A stretch of 64,000 nucleotides of DNA from Alistipes sp. (lineage in GTDB: Bacteria; Bacteroidota; Bacteroidia; Bacteroidales; Rikenellaceae): NCBI GenBank assembly GCA_029060215.1, contig JAIDUK010000036.1, positions 169,179 to 233,178 on the forward strand, in the 5' to 3' direction. This document shows positions 35,943 to 46,001 of the stretch, piece after piece (the first letter of the stretch is position 1; the number at the start of each line of letters is the position of its first letter). Under the pieces are notes generated by a model. The model had not been told where the DNA came from. It searched no databases and saw only the letters and a list, made by a program, of their open reading frames with translations. The position numbers and the translations under genes were made by a program.

Positions 35943-37451
35943 ATGGATCTGACCCAATTTTCCCGGCGGCCGTCGTGCGAGGTCTCGTTCGGTCCCGTGA
36001 CCATCGGCGGGGCGCATCCTGTGGCCGTGCAGTCGATGACCAACACCGATACCAACGATACCGAGGCCTGCGTGGCCCAGATCGGGCGCATCGCGGCGGC
36101 TGGCGGACGCATCGTGCGGCTCACGGCGCAGGGGCGGCGCGAAGCCGAGAACCTGCAAAACATAGTCCGTCGCGTGCGCGAAGAGGGGTGGGATGTCGCG
36201 TTGGTCGCCGACATCCATTTTCTGCCCGAAGCCGCTGCCGTGGCGGCGCAGTATGTCGACAAGGTGCGGATCAACCCCGGCAACTACCGCACGGAACACG
36301 GTGAGTTGGAAGCGCTTGTCGAGCAGTGCCGCGAGCGGGGCGTCGCCCTGCGCATCGGCGTCAACCACGGGTCGCTGGCCAAGCGCGTTTTCGACGAGTG
36401 GGGCGATACGCCGCAGGGGATGGTCGTTTCGGCCATGGAGTTCTTGCGCGTCTGCCAGCAGAAGGGGTTCGATCAGGTCGTCGTTTCGATGAAGTCGAGC
36501 AATACGCGCGTCATGGTGGCCGCCTATCGGTTGCTCGTCGAGGCGATGGCCGCCGAGGGGATGCGCTTCCCCATCCATCTGGGGGTCACCGAGGCCGGCA
36601 ACGGGTTGGAGGGCCGCATCAAGAGCGCCGTGGGTATCGGTGCTTTGTTGGCCGACGGCATCGGCGACACCATCCGCGTGTCGTTGACCGAAGCGCCCGA
36701 GCATGAAATTCCCGTCGCTCGGTTGTTGGCCGATCATTTCGCCCGGCGGCCCGGCAAGTTCGCCGTGCGCCATCCCGAGCGTTATTCGCCCGTCGAGTTC
36801 CGGCGGCGCAGCGGGGTGGCGGTGCCCGTCGTCCACGACGAGCCTATGGACGGGTTCCGCGTCATCGAGGCCGTTTCGGGTAATCCGACAGCCGAATTGC
36901 GGGCCGCCATTCTCAATTTGGAGCAGCCCGATGAATCCGTGGTCGTGAAGCGCCGCTACGACGACGCGTCGCTCGAAACGGTGGCTGTCAAGGCCGCGGC
37001 CGATTTGGGCGTGTTGTTGCTCGACGGATTGGCCGACGGCGTTTGGATCGATGCTCCGCAGCACGCTGCGGCCGACATCCGCGAGGTCGAGCTCATGATT
37101 TTGCAGGCTGCCCGCGCCCGGTTCTCCCATACCGAATACATCGCCTGCCCCTCGTGCGGGCGCACGCTCTACGACATCGAGAGAACCCTTGCCCGGATCA
37201 AGGCCCGTACGTCGCATCTGAAAAACCTGAAAATCGGCGTCATGGGCTGCATCGTCAACGGGCCGGGCGAGATGGCCGATGCCGACTACGGTTACGTCGG
37301 CGCCGGGCCGGGCCGCATCTCGCTCTACAGGGGGCGCGAGGTCGTCGCCCGCAACATCCCGCAGGAGGAGGCCCTCGACCGGCTTATAGCTCTGATCAAG
37401 GAGTACGGCGAGTGGGAAGAACCCGAAAATAAGGTGAAAAATGAAAGGTGA
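35943..37451 (+). CDS. ispG: (E)-4-hydroxy-3-methylbut-2-enyl-diphosphate synthase
   Basis: VTIGGAHPVAVQSMTNTDTNDTEACVAQIGRI...CPSCGRTLYDIE...GCIVNGPGEMADADYGYVGAGPG. Confidence 0.96.
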   Translation: MDLTQFSRRPSCEVSFGPVTIGGAHPVAVQSMTNTDTNDTEACVAQIGRIAAAGGRIVRLTAQGRREAENLQNIVRRVREEGWDVALVADIHFLPEAAAVAAQYVDKVRINPGNYRTEHGELEALVEQCRERGVALRIGVNHGSLAKRVFDEWGDTPQGMVVSAMEFLRVCQQKGFDQVVVSMKSSNTRVMVAAYRLLVEAMAAEGMRFPIHLGVTEAGNGLEGRIKSAVGIGALLADGIGDTIRVSLTEAPEHEIPVARLLADHFARRPGKFAVRHPERYSPVEFRRRSGVAVPVVHDEPMDGFRVIEAVSGNPTAELRAAILNLEQPDESVVVKRRYDDASLETVAVKAAADLGVLLLDGLADGVWIDAPQHAAADIREVELMILQAARARFSHTEYIACPSCGRTLYDIERTLARIKARTSHLKNLKIGVMGCIVNGPGEMADADYGYVGAGPGRISLYRGREVVARNIPQEEALDRLIALIKEYGEWEEPENKVKNER

Positions 37452-37563
37452 AAAGTGAAAAGTTTTTTGCTTGCAAAAGGTCGTTTCCGGGACCTTGTGT
37501 AAAATCGGTTGTTATTTAATTTACCTTTCGCCTTTAACTTTTCACTTTTAACCTTTCACTTCG
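37431..37563. repeat. AT-rich inverted repeat spanning the ispG 3' end
   Basis: AAGGTGAAAAATGAAAGGTGAAAAGTGAAAAG vs reverse complement of CCTTTCGCCTTTAACTTTTCACTTTTAACCTTTCACTT. Confidence 0.65.
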
Positions 37564-37568
37564 ATAAA

Positions 37569-38174
37569 ATGTTTCTCCTGCCCCTTGCCTATCTGCCTTC
37601 GGTGCGTTACTTCGCCTGCTTGTTGCAGGGCGGGTGCGTCGTCGATCTGGGCGAGCATTTCATCAAGCGTTCCGAGCGCAACCGGACCCGGATCCTCACG
37701 GCCGACGGGCCCATGGAGCTCACGGCCCATGTCGCTTGCGCCAACCGCCCCCGGCAGCCCATGCGCGACGTGCGGCTCGATTATTCCAAGCGTTGGCAGC
37801 ACCAGCATTGGGGGGCGCTCGTAGCTTCTTACAAGGGGTCGCCTTTCTTCGATTTCTACGCCGACAGCTTGGCTCCTTTCTACGAGCAGCGGTTCGAGTT
37901 CCTCGCCGATTTCAACCTTCGTCTGCTCGAATGCCTTTGCGGCTTGGCTCAGGTGCCCATGCCTGCCGTCAGCCGGACTTATGTCGAGGCGCAGCCCGGC
38001 GATTTCGACTTGCGGACCAAGAACGCCGAAGGCCCGGCCTTTGCGGCCGAGCCTTACGTGCAGGTCTTCGCCGACCGGCAGCCTTTCGTCGCTAATTTGT
38101 CTTTTGCGGATTTGTTGTTTGCGGAAGGACCGAACGGTTGTTCGGTTTTGCGGCGTTGTCTATCAGTACGATAG
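37569..38174 (+). CDS. WbqC family protein
   Basis: MFLLPLAYLPSVRYFACLLQGGCVVDLGEHFIKRSERNRTRILTADGPMELTAHV; QVFADRQPFVANLSFADLLFAEGPN. Confidence 0.85.
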   Translation: MFLLPLAYLPSVRYFACLLQGGCVVDLGEHFIKRSERNRTRILTADGPMELTAHVACANRPRQPMRDVRLDYSKRWQHQHWGALVASYKGSPFFDFYADSLAPFYEQRFEFLADFNLRLLECLCGLAQVPMPAVSRTYVEAQPGDFDLRTKNAEGPAFAAEPYVQVFADRQPFVANLSFADLLFAEGPNGCSVLRRCLSVR

Positions 38175-40137
38175 CTTTGTCCTGAAGTTTTCCAGCCCGC
38201 ACCTTCACTTCCGCACGGCCCGCCAGTTCCACCGTGTCCGAGCGGTATTGGCAGGGGGCGTATTCGTTCATCGCTATCGTGTCGGCGCCGACGGTCAGCA
38301 GCGGTTCGCCCGCCGAGGAGTAGACCCTGAAGGTCTGTTGCGCCGAGTGGCGTCGGACGTTGCGTTTGCCGGCTATGTGCAGCGTCGGTTCCTGCCGGTT
38401 CCACATCGCTTTGTAGAGGTAGTAGGCATCTTTGTGTTGGCGGCGGTCGATGGTCGTCAGCCCCATGTTGTTGGTGCCGTTGTGGCCCCGCACCGAGCCG
38501 TAGTCGAACATGTTTTCGATCCACACGCCCCACAGCAGCGAATCGTTTTGCAGACAGCGGGCGTATTCTTCGTGGAAATGGGTCTGGCGTCCTTCCGGCA
38601 GCCGGTACGCCGTGGGTTTGTTGTGCAGCGGGACGTCCGAGTGGCCGATGACGCCCGGAGCGCCGTATTGGATCGCCGAGCAGAGGTGGGGCCACCCTTT
38701 CGCCAGCCGTTCGAGCCAGATCAGCAGGTCGTCCGGATGGCCTTTGTCCCAGCCTATGGCCTGCCGCCAGACGATCATTTCGGTGATGTAGTTGATGTCG
38801 CCGTTCTTGTCGCTCACGGCCACCGTCGGTCGCGAGGGGTCCAGCGTGCGGGCTGTTTCGTGCAGGCGGCGCAGGTAGGGGCGGACGTCGTCGCCCGTGT
38901 TGCGCAGGCGCGAGAACAGGCCCCACATCACCACCGAGGGGTGGTTGATGTTCTGGGCGATGATTTCTTGCAGTTGTTGCAGTCCGTTCTGTTCGAAGGC
39001 GGGGGTGGCATAGTAGGCCGCATCGCTCAGAAACTGCGCCCGTTGCAGCGGCGTGTCGATCCACACCAGCATGCCCTGTTCGTCGCAGCGGTCGTAGAGG
39101 TATTGCGCATGGGGCATCACGGCCGAGCGCAGGGCGTTGGCTCCGAGGGTGCGCACCGCTTCCAGATCGTAGTCGTAGTCGGCAGGGGTGAGGGTCCCGG
39201 CCGAGAGTGCGTTGTCGTGGTAGAGCACTACGCCGCGCACCGGTATGCCCGTGCCGTTGAGTTGCAGTGCTCCGGGCACCGCTTCTATCCGGCGGAAGCC
39301 CGTGCGGACCGACATCCGGTCGCTGCACCCGTCTTTGCTCACCGCCACGTTCACCGTGTAGAGGTCCGGGGTGGCGGGGCTCCACAGCTTCGGCGTCGGC
39401 ACCGTGTAGGCGATCTTCAGCGGGCGGCCGTCGACCTTGGCGTGCTGCACCCTGTCGGCGAATACCTTGCGGCCGTCGGGCGCCGTGATGTCGACCGCTA
39501 CCGTGCAGGCGGTTTCGCTCTTCGAGGTCAGGTGTATCTCGATTTCGCCTTCGGCCTTTTCGCGGGTGGCGGTGCGTTGGCGCACCAGTACGCCGTCGGT
39601 GCCCAGATAGAGCGGCGACACGGCGGTGCGTTCGGTGACGATGAGTTCGGCTTCGCGGTAGAGGCCTCCGTAGAAGTTCATCTCCGCCGAGGTGGGCAGA
39701 ACGTTGGTCCGCGCGGCGTTGCTCACGATCGCCAGCAGCGAGTTCTCCGCCCCGAAGCGCAGTTTGTCCGTGATTTCGAAGGCGAAAGCCGTCGCTCCGC
39801 CGCGGTGTTCGCCCGCATGGCGGCCGTTGACGAAGAGGTCCATGACGTTCTGTGCGCCGTAGAAGCGGATGAATACGCGTTTCGAGGCCCATTCGGCCGG
39901 TACGCGCAGGTCGTTCTGATAGAGCCCCGTGGTCTCGCGCAGCGACCCTTCGGCCGTGGGGTTGTTGTTCCAGCTGTGGGGCAGCGTCACAAAACGGGCG
40001 TTGTCGCTGTTGGGTTCCGAGGCGTAGAAGAAGCGCCAGCCTTCGTTGAGCGGGTGGATTTCGCGGGCTCCGAGCGGCAGGGTTGCAAGCAGCAGCAGAC
40101 CGAGCAGTGCATATTTTTTCACGACGTGTTCTTTCAT
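38092..40137 (-). CDS. Glycoside hydrolase family 2 (beta-galactosidase-like)
   Basis: LNEGWRFFYASEPNSDNARFVTLPHSWNNNPTAEGSLRETTGLYQNDLRVP; RSAVMPHAQYLYDRCDEQGMLVWIDTPL; INHPSVVMWGLFSR. Confidence 0.93.
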   Translation of the reverse strand: MKEHVVKKYALLGLLLLATLPLGAREIHPLNEGWRFFYASEPNSDNARFVTLPHSWNNNPTAEGSLRETTGLYQNDLRVPAEWASKRVFIRFYGAQNVMDLFVNGRHAGEHRGGATAFAFEITDKLRFGAENSLLAIVSNAARTNVLPTSAEMNFYGGLYREAELIVTERTAVSPLYLGTDGVLVRQRTATREKAEGEIEIHLTSKSETACTVAVDITAPDGRKVFADRVQHAKVDGRPLKIAYTVPTPKLWSPATPDLYTVNVAVSKDGCSDRMSVRTGFRRIEAVPGALQLNGTGIPVRGVVLYHDNALSAGTLTPADYDYDLEAVRTLGANALRSAVMPHAQYLYDRCDEQGMLVWIDTPLQRAQFLSDAAYYATPAFEQNGLQQLQEIIAQNINHPSVVMWGLFSRLRNTGDDVRPYLRRLHETARTLDPSRPTVAVSDKNGDINYITEMIVWRQAIGWDKGHPDDLLIWLERLAKGWPHLCSAIQYGAPGVIGHSDVPLHNKPTAYRLPEGRQTHFHEEYARCLQNDSLLWGVWIENMFDYGSVRGHNGTNNMGLTTIDRRQHKDAYYLYKAMWNRQEPTLHIAGKRNVRRHSAQQTFRVYSSAGEPLLTVGADTIAMNEYAPCQYRSDTVELAGRAEVKVRAGKLQDKAIVLIDNAAKPNNRSVLPQTTNPQKTN

Positions 40138-40297
40138 GGCGGTTCGTGTTCGTTGTTCATCGAAAGAGGGGGCCGGCGTGCGCGCCGGCCGGACCTTTTG
40201 CGGTGGCGGCAGGACGAACTTCTGCCGCATACCCATGCAAAGATAGGCAGAATTCGCAAGAAAATGCCTATCTTTACACACAATTTGCCGCTTTGCC

Positions 40298-40807
40298 GTG
40301 AATACGATCGACTTCTTCGTTTGTCTGGTGCTGGCGCTGGCCGTGTGGAACGGGTGGCGCAAGGGCTTCATCGTGCAGGCCGGGTCGCTCATCGCGCTCG
40401 TCGCAGGGTTGTGGCTCGCCATGCATTACGGCGCCGCGGTAGGCGAGTGGCTGAAGTTCGATCCGTTGGTGCAGTTCGTCGGCGGGTTCATCGTGTTGTT
40501 GTTGGGGTGCATTCTGGCGGTCGCCGTGGTCGGACGTTTGTTGAAGCGCCTCTCCAGCTTCGCCGGATTCGGGTGGTTGGACACGGTGTTGGGCATCGGT
40601 ATTTCGGTGTTGAAATACATGTTGGTCGTCAGCGTGTTGTTCGCCGCGCTCGACAAGCTCAACGTCGGCCATTGGCTCGTCAGCAGCCGGACCATCGAGA
40701 CATCGAAAAGTTACAAGCCCGTGCTGCGGTTGTCGGGGCTGATCTTTCCCTTGGCGGAGCAGGTCGGCGGGCAGCTGCCGCAGACGGACGAAAAGCAGGA
40801 CGCTTAG
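40298..40807 (+). CDS. CvpA family protein
   Basis: 169 aa with TM helices; NTIDFFVCLVLALAVWNGWRKGFIVQAGSLIALVAGLWLA; GTG start. Confidence 0.85.
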   Translation: MNTIDFFVCLVLALAVWNGWRKGFIVQAGSLIALVAGLWLAMHYGAAVGEWLKFDPLVQFVGGFIVLLLGCILAVAVVGRLLKRLSSFAGFGWLDTVLGIGISVLKYMLVVSVLFAALDKLNVGHWLVSSRTIETSKSYKPVLRLSGLIFPLAEQVGGQLPQTDEKQDA

Positions 40808-40815
40808 TTTTTTTT

Positions 40816-41736
40816 ATGGAACGCACGTTTTCGGGGGTGGTGGTTCGCGCCACAGGCAGTTGGTACGAGGTGCTCGCCGGGGCCGAGCGCCTGCGTTGCC
40901 GCATCCGGGGCCGGATGCGGCTCAAGGGAGTGCGGTCGACCAGTCCCGTCGTGGTGGGCGATCGCGTGGCTGGCGAGTGCGACGCCGCAGGCGATCCGGT
41001 CATTACGGCCGTCGAGCCGCGCCGCAACTATGTCATCCGCCGCGCTTCGAACCTCTCCAAGGAGTCGCATATCATCGCCGCCAACGTCGATCAGGCGTTG
41101 CTCATGGTCACGCTCCGGCAGCCCGAGACGGCCCCGGAGTTCGTCGACCGTTTTCTGGTCACTTGCGAAGCCTACAAGGTTCCCGCGGTCCTCGTGCTCT
41201 CCAAGGCCGATTTGCAGGAGCCCGAGGAGCTGGCCGCTTTCCGCGCCGTGTACGAGGCTGTCGGGTATCGCGTGCTGACGGTTTCGACCGCTTCCGGCGA
41301 GGGGGTGGAGCAGGTCCGTGCGTTGTTGCAGGGGCGGACGACCCTCGTCTCGGGCAATTCGGGCGTCGGCAAGTCCACGCTCGTGCAGGCCATCGACCCC
41401 GCGCTCGACATTCGCACGGGCGAGATCTCCGAAAGCCACGGCAAAGGACGCCATACCACCACCTTTTCGGCCATGTATCCGCTTCGCGAGGGCGGTTCGG
41501 TCATCGATACCCCGGGCATCAAGGGGTTCGGGCTGATCGACATCGGCGAGGGCGAGTTGTGGCACTATTTCCCCGAGATGATGCGCATCGGCCGCGGCTG
41601 CCGTTTCTACAATTGCACCCACACCCACGAGCCGGGTTGCGCCGTGACTGCGGCCGTCGCGCAGGGCGGGATCGCACCGATGCGTTACGAAAGTTACCTC
41701 AAAATGCTGGACGACGATGACAAATACCGCAAATAG
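40816..41736 (+). CDS. rsgA: Ribosome small subunit-dependent GTPase A
   Basis: VLSKADL, SGNSGVGKSTLVQAIDP, DTPGIKGFGL, C-terminal CRFYNCTHTHEPGC zinc motif. Confidence 0.95.
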   Translation: MERTFSGVVVRATGSWYEVLAGAERLRCRIRGRMRLKGVRSTSPVVVGDRVAGECDAAGDPVITAVEPRRNYVIRRASNLSKESHIIAANVDQALLMVTLRQPETAPEFVDRFLVTCEAYKVPAVLVLSKADLQEPEELAAFRAVYEAVGYRVLTVSTASGEGVEQVRALLQGRTTLVSGNSGVGKSTLVQAIDPALDIRTGEISESHGKGRHTTTFSAMYPLREGGSVIDTPGIKGFGLIDIGEGELWHYFPEMMRIGRGCRFYNCTHTHEPGCAVTAAVAQGGIAPMRYESYLKMLDDDDKYRK

Positions 41737-42448
41737 GGATGCCGCGTGGTTCGAGGCGCGGATCGCTTGTCTGGAGGAGTTCATGACCCCCGAGCGTGCC
41801 GGGTTGTTCCGCCGGACCGTGGCGCAGCGGACGCGTTACATGACCCTTTTGGCCGAGAATACGTTCCACCCGCAGAATGCCGCGGCGCTGATCCGCCATT
41901 GCGAGGCTTTCGGCGTGCAGCGGATGCACACCGTCGAGAGTTTCTGCGAGTTCAGACCCGCGGCCGCCGTGGTGCGCGGCACCGACCGGTGGGTCGACGT
42001 CTGCCGCCACCCATCGAGCGCCGAGGCGCTCCGCGCGCTCAAGGCCGAGGGCTACCGCATTGTCTGCACGACGCCCCATCGCGAGGACACCACGCCCGAG
42101 ACTTTCGATGTCTCCCGCGGGCCTTTCGCGTTGGTGTTCGGCACCGAGCACGCCGGTATCTCCGACGAGGCGATCGCCGCGGCCGACGAGTTTTTGCGCA
42201 TCCCCATGTGCGGGATGGTCGAAAGTCTCAACGTCTCGGCTTCGGCCGCCATCCTCATCTACCAGCTTTCGCAGCGCGTGCGGCAGCAGGTCGGGGAGTG
42301 GGCCATGACCCCGCAGCAGCAGACCGAGACGCTCTACGGCTGGATGTACCGCAGCGTCGCCGATGCCGCGCAGATTCTCAACCGGCGCTTCGGCGACGGG
42401 CCGCAGGATGGGGTTTCGGAAACGTCGGGTTCCTTGGAGCAATCGTAA
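41717..42448 (+). CDS. TrmH family RNA methyltransferase
   Basis: LAENTFHPQNAAALIRHCEAFGVQRMH; LVFGTEHAGISDEA; IPMCGMVESLNVSASAAILIYQL. Confidence 0.93.
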   Translation: MTNTANRDAAWFEARIACLEEFMTPERAGLFRRTVAQRTRYMTLLAENTFHPQNAAALIRHCEAFGVQRMHTVESFCEFRPAAAVVRGTDRWVDVCRHPSSAEALRALKAEGYRIVCTTPHREDTTPETFDVSRGPFALVFGTEHAGISDEAIAAADEFLRIPMCGMVESLNVSASAAILIYQLSQRVRQQVGEWAMTPQQQTETLYGWMYRSVADAAQILNRRFGDGPQDGVSETSGSLEQS

Positions 42449-42451
42449 AGT

Positions 42452-42520
42452 GCAAGGTCTTTGACCTTGCGCCCGGGGCCGGCTCGCGCTTTTGGCGCGA
42501 CCCCCGCAGCCGGCCCGGGC
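42452..42520. repeat. Compound intergenic hairpin
   Basis: GCAAGGTC-TTT-GACCTTGC then GCCCGGGGCCGGCT...CGCGC-TTTTG-GCGCG...AGCCGGCCCGGGC. Confidence 0.7.
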
Positions 42521-42575
42521 GAATGCAGCGGGGCTGTCCGGTTCCGCAGTCCATAACACGAAATCTTTCACTTTT

Positions 42576-43772
42576 ATGAATATTCTTCGCAAGCAGTTTC
42601 TCGCCCATGTGGCACAGACCTCGCCTTCGCCCATGTTGGTAGAGGTGGCGCGGGCCGAAGGTTCGTTTTTCTATACGCCCGAGGGCAAGCGTTACTACGA
42701 CCTCGTGGCCGGGGTGTCGGTCAGCAACGTCGGCCACGCCAATCCCGCCGTGGTCAAGGCCGTGCAGGAGCAGGCTGCGCGCTACATGCACGTGATGGTC
42801 TACGGCGAGTTGGTCGAAACTCCGCAGGCGGAGTATGCCGCCCGCATCGCTTCGCTCTTGCCCGCCGGGCTCGAAAGCGTCTATTTCGTCAATTCGGGCG
42901 CCGAGGCGGTCGAGGGGGCTTTGAAGTTGGCCAAACGGTTCACCGGCCGGACCGAGTTGATTTCGATGCGCCGGGCCTACCACGGTTCGACCCACGGCGC
43001 CATGAGCATGATGGGGGCGCCCGAGGGCGAGGAGTGGAAAAACGCTTTCCGCCCGTTGCTGCCCGACGTGCAGGCTATCGAGTTCAACGACTTCGCCGAG
43101 TTGGAGCGGATTACTTCGCGCACAGCCTGCGTGTTGGCCGAGCCCGTGCAGGGCGAGGCCGGGGTGCGGCCGCCCGCGCCCGGATACCTCCAAGCGCTGC
43201 GCAAGCGTTGCGACGAGGTGGGGGCCTTGCTCGTTTTCGACGAGATCCAGACGGGCATGGGCCGCACGGGCGCCATGTTCGCCATGCAGAAATACGGCGT
43301 CGTGCCCGACATCGTGTGTCTGGCCAAGGCGTTCGGCGGCGGCATGCCCTTGGGGGCTTTCGTCGCCCGGCACGAAATCATGGATACTTTGCAGACTTCT
43401 CCGGTGTTGGGCCATATCACCACCTTCGGCGGGCATCCGGTCTGCTGCGCCGCCGGTTTGGCTGCGTTGGATTATTTGTCGGAGCACCGTGTCGTGGAGG
43501 AGGTCGAGCGAAAAGGGGCGCTCTACGAGGAGTTGCTCGCCGATCACCCGGCCGTGCGCGGCATCCGCCGTTCGGGTTTGCTGCTGGCCGTGGAGTTGGG
43601 GGCTTCCGAGCCGCTTTACCGTTTGATGGAGCTCTTCAAGGAAGCCGGCATCATGAGCGACTGGTTCCTCTATTGCGATACGGCATTCCGCATTTCGCCG
43701 CCGCTCACCATCTCCGAGAGCGAGGTCCGCGACAGCGCCGCCCTCATCCGGCAGTGTCTGGACCAATTGTAG
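42576..43772 (+). CDS. Class III (PLP) aminotransferase
   Basis: VNSGAEAVEGALKLAKRFTGR; LLVFDEIQTGMGRTG; CLAKAFGGGMPLGAFV. Confidence 0.92.
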   Translation: MNILRKQFLAHVAQTSPSPMLVEVARAEGSFFYTPEGKRYYDLVAGVSVSNVGHANPAVVKAVQEQAARYMHVMVYGELVETPQAEYAARIASLLPAGLESVYFVNSGAEAVEGALKLAKRFTGRTELISMRRAYHGSTHGAMSMMGAPEGEEWKNAFRPLLPDVQAIEFNDFAELERITSRTACVLAEPVQGEAGVRPPAPGYLQALRKRCDEVGALLVFDEIQTGMGRTGAMFAMQKYGVVPDIVCLAKAFGGGMPLGAFVARHEIMDTLQTSPVLGHITTFGGHPVCCAAGLAALDYLSEHRVVEEVERKGALYEELLADHPAVRGIRRSGLLLAVELGASEPLYRLMELFKEAGIMSDWFLYCDTAFRISPPLTISESEVRDSAALIRQCLDQL

Positions 43773-43848
43773 GATGCTGCCGTTCTGAGCAGAGCGAAGA
43801 ATCTGTTTGCGGCGCTATTCGACAGGCGGATTCCACGCCGGGCTGCGG

Positions 43849-44694
43849 TTATTCTTCCGCAAACGCTTTGAGCGCTGCGATTTCGTCGGCCCAGCGGCTT
43901 TCGTCGGGGGTCTCCAGAATCAGCGGGATGCCGTCGAAGCGCCGGTCGCGGGCAATGTAGCGGAAACATTCCCAGCCTATTTCGCCGTCGCCCAGCGGGG
44001 CGTGGCGGTCGATGCGGCTGCCCAAGGGTTTCATCGCGTCGTTGAGGTGCATCCCCCGCAGGTATTGCAGCCCCGCCACCCGGTCGAGTTCGGCGAACGT
44101 CGCCTCGCAGGCTTCGGCCGTGCGCAGGTCGTAGCCCGCCGCAAAGGCGTGGCACGTGTCGATGCAGTAGCCTACGCGCGACTTGTCTTCCACCCGTTCG
44201 ATCAGGTAGGCCAGCTGTTCGAAGCGGAATCCCAAGTTGGAGCCTTGCCCCGCCGTGTTTTCGATCACGGCCGTCACCCCTTGCGTGCGGTCGAGCGCCC
44301 GGTTGATCGATTCGGCGATGCGGTCGAGGCTCTCCCGTTCGCTTATTTGCCGCAGGTGGCTCCCCGGATGGAAGTTGAGCCGGTCGAGCCCCAGCCGTTG
44401 GCAGCGGAGCATTTCGTCGTCGAAGGCCGTGCGCGATTTTTCCAGCCCTTCGGCTTCCGGGTGGCCGAGGTTGATCAGGTAGGAGTCGTGCGGCAGGATC
44501 TGCGCCGGGGCGTAGCCGTATTCTTCGCAGGCGCGGCGGAATGCGTCGATCTCCTTGTCTGCGAGCGGGTTGGCCATCCATTGGCGTTGGTTCTTGGTGA
44601 AGAGGGCCAGTGCCGTGGCTCCGATGGCGTGTGCGTTGGCCGGGGCGTTCCAGACACCGCCCGAGGCGCTTACATGGGCTCCGAAAAATTTCAT
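43849..44694 (-). CDS. nfo: Endonuclease IV
   Basis: [89 protein letters not shown]. Confidence 0.95.
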   Translation of the reverse strand: MKFFGAHVSASGGVWNAPANAHAIGATALALFTKNQRQWMANPLADKEIDAFRRACEEYGYAPAQILPHDSYLINLGHPEAEGLEKSRTAFDDEMLRCQRLGLDRLNFHPGSHLRQISERESLDRIAESINRALDRTQGVTAVIENTAGQGSNLGFRFEQLAYLIERVEDKSRVGYCIDTCHAFAAGYDLRTAEACEATFAELDRVAGLQYLRGMHLNDAMKPLGSRIDRHAPLGDGEIGWECFRYIARDRRFDGIPLILETPDESRWADEIAALKAFAEE

Positions 44695-44819
44695 TCGTGC
44701 GGATTCTTGCGAGGTGATAGTTGAAAAGTCTTGGTGCAAGGACCTAACCTTGTTGCAAAAATAAGATTTCTGCAAATATTTTCATAAATTTGTCCCTTGA
44801 AATTCCATTTCCTATCGTC

Positions 44820-46001
44820 ATGAGATTCCGTTCGTTGTTCTTGCTCTTGCCGGCGCTCGCCGCGGCGCCTTCCGCTTCGGCCCAGTTCTCCATCGACGAG
44901 GTCGATGCCCGGCAGGAGAACGTCACGTTTTACAATCCCGTCAAGACCACTGCGGTCGACGTCGACTACTTCAACCGCGCGCGTTACCGCGCCGAGCGGG
45001 CTGCCGTCCGCAAGGAGCGCAACAAGCTCGAGTTCGGCGGCGGGTTGCAGGGGGCGCTCACTTCGTACAACGATCCGTGGATCAAGGTCTCGGGCGGTGA
45101 CAACTCCATCGCTTTGATGGCCAATCTGTTCCTGAACCACACCTTCACCAAGCACCTCTTTTCGGTCGAGACCAAGTTCGTCGCCAAGTTCGGCTACAAC
45201 CGCATGAAGGTCGAGACGGCCAACGACGACGGGTCCACGTCGAGCGACGGCGTGTGGTTCAAGAATCAGGACGAGTTCGACATTTCGGTGGCTCCGTCGT
45301 TCAAGATGTCCAAGAACTGGTCCTACGGTGCCATCCTCAAGTTCCGCAGCCAGTTCGCCAACGGCTACATTTCGCGTACGCAGCAGGAGGATTTCGAGCG
45401 CAAGAGCGCCTTCATGGCTCCCGGTTACCTCGACATTTCGCTCGGTATCACTTACAAATGCCCCAAGCCCAAGTTCCCCATCGTCGTCAACATCTCGCCC
45501 ATAGCCATGAGCGCCGTCTTCGTCGAGAGCGCCCAGATCCGCGAAAACAAATGGGACAAGAAAGAGGGCTGGCAGACCTACGGCCTCGCAGGCCCGGACA
45601 AGACCTCGAAATACGAAGGCGGTTCTTCGGTGCAGGTCGACTTCGACCGTACGTTCGGCAGCAAGGGCATTTTCCGTTACCGCACTTCGGTCTTCTCGTT
45701 CTACGGTTGGATCACCGACATCGGGCAGCGCAACAAGATCTCCGATTATTCCGATTACATGCGTGCGCTCGATGCGTGGAACGACAAGGACAACCCGTAC
45801 GTGAGTCACGAACTCATCGACAAGCCCAACCTGCCCATCCATCCCACCGTGCGTTGGACCAATACCATCGACATCAAGGCTACGAAGTACCTTTCCACCA
45901 CGCTCAACTTCGAGCTTTATTACAACCGGGCACAAAACGTGGATGTGCAGACCAAGACGTTGTTGAGCGTCGGACTGGCATATACTTTCAAGAATAAATA
46001 A
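44820..46001 (+). CDS. DUF3078 domain-containing protein
   Basis: Signal peptide; GGGLQGALTSYNDPWIKVSGGDNSIALMANLFLNHTFTKHLFSVETKFVAKFGYN. Confidence 0.8.
   Translation: MRFRSLFLLLPALAAAPSASAQFSIDEVDARQENVTFYNPVKTTAVDVDYFNRARYRAERAAVRKERNKLEFGGGLQGALTSYNDPWIKVSGGDNSIALMANLFLNHTFTKHLFSVETKFVAKFGYNRMKVETANDDGSTSSDGVWFKNQDEFDISVAPSFKMSKNWSYGAILKFRSQFANGYISRTQQEDFERKSAFMAPGYLDISLGITYKCPKPKFPIVVNISPIAMSAVFVESAQIRENKWDKKEGWQTYGLAGPDKTSKYEGGSSVQVDFDRTFGSKGIFRYRTSVFSFYGWITDIGQRNKISDYSDYMRALDAWNDKDNPYVSHELIDKPNLPIHPTVRWTNTIDIKATKYLSTTLNFELYYNRAQNVDVQTKTLLSVGLAYTFKNK

Noticed and set aside
32898-37217. 1439-aa minus-strand ORF
   Set aside because: Only its C-terminal 265 aa (DUF3108 protein) is real; the rest is an out-of-frame read through recG and antisense of ispG.
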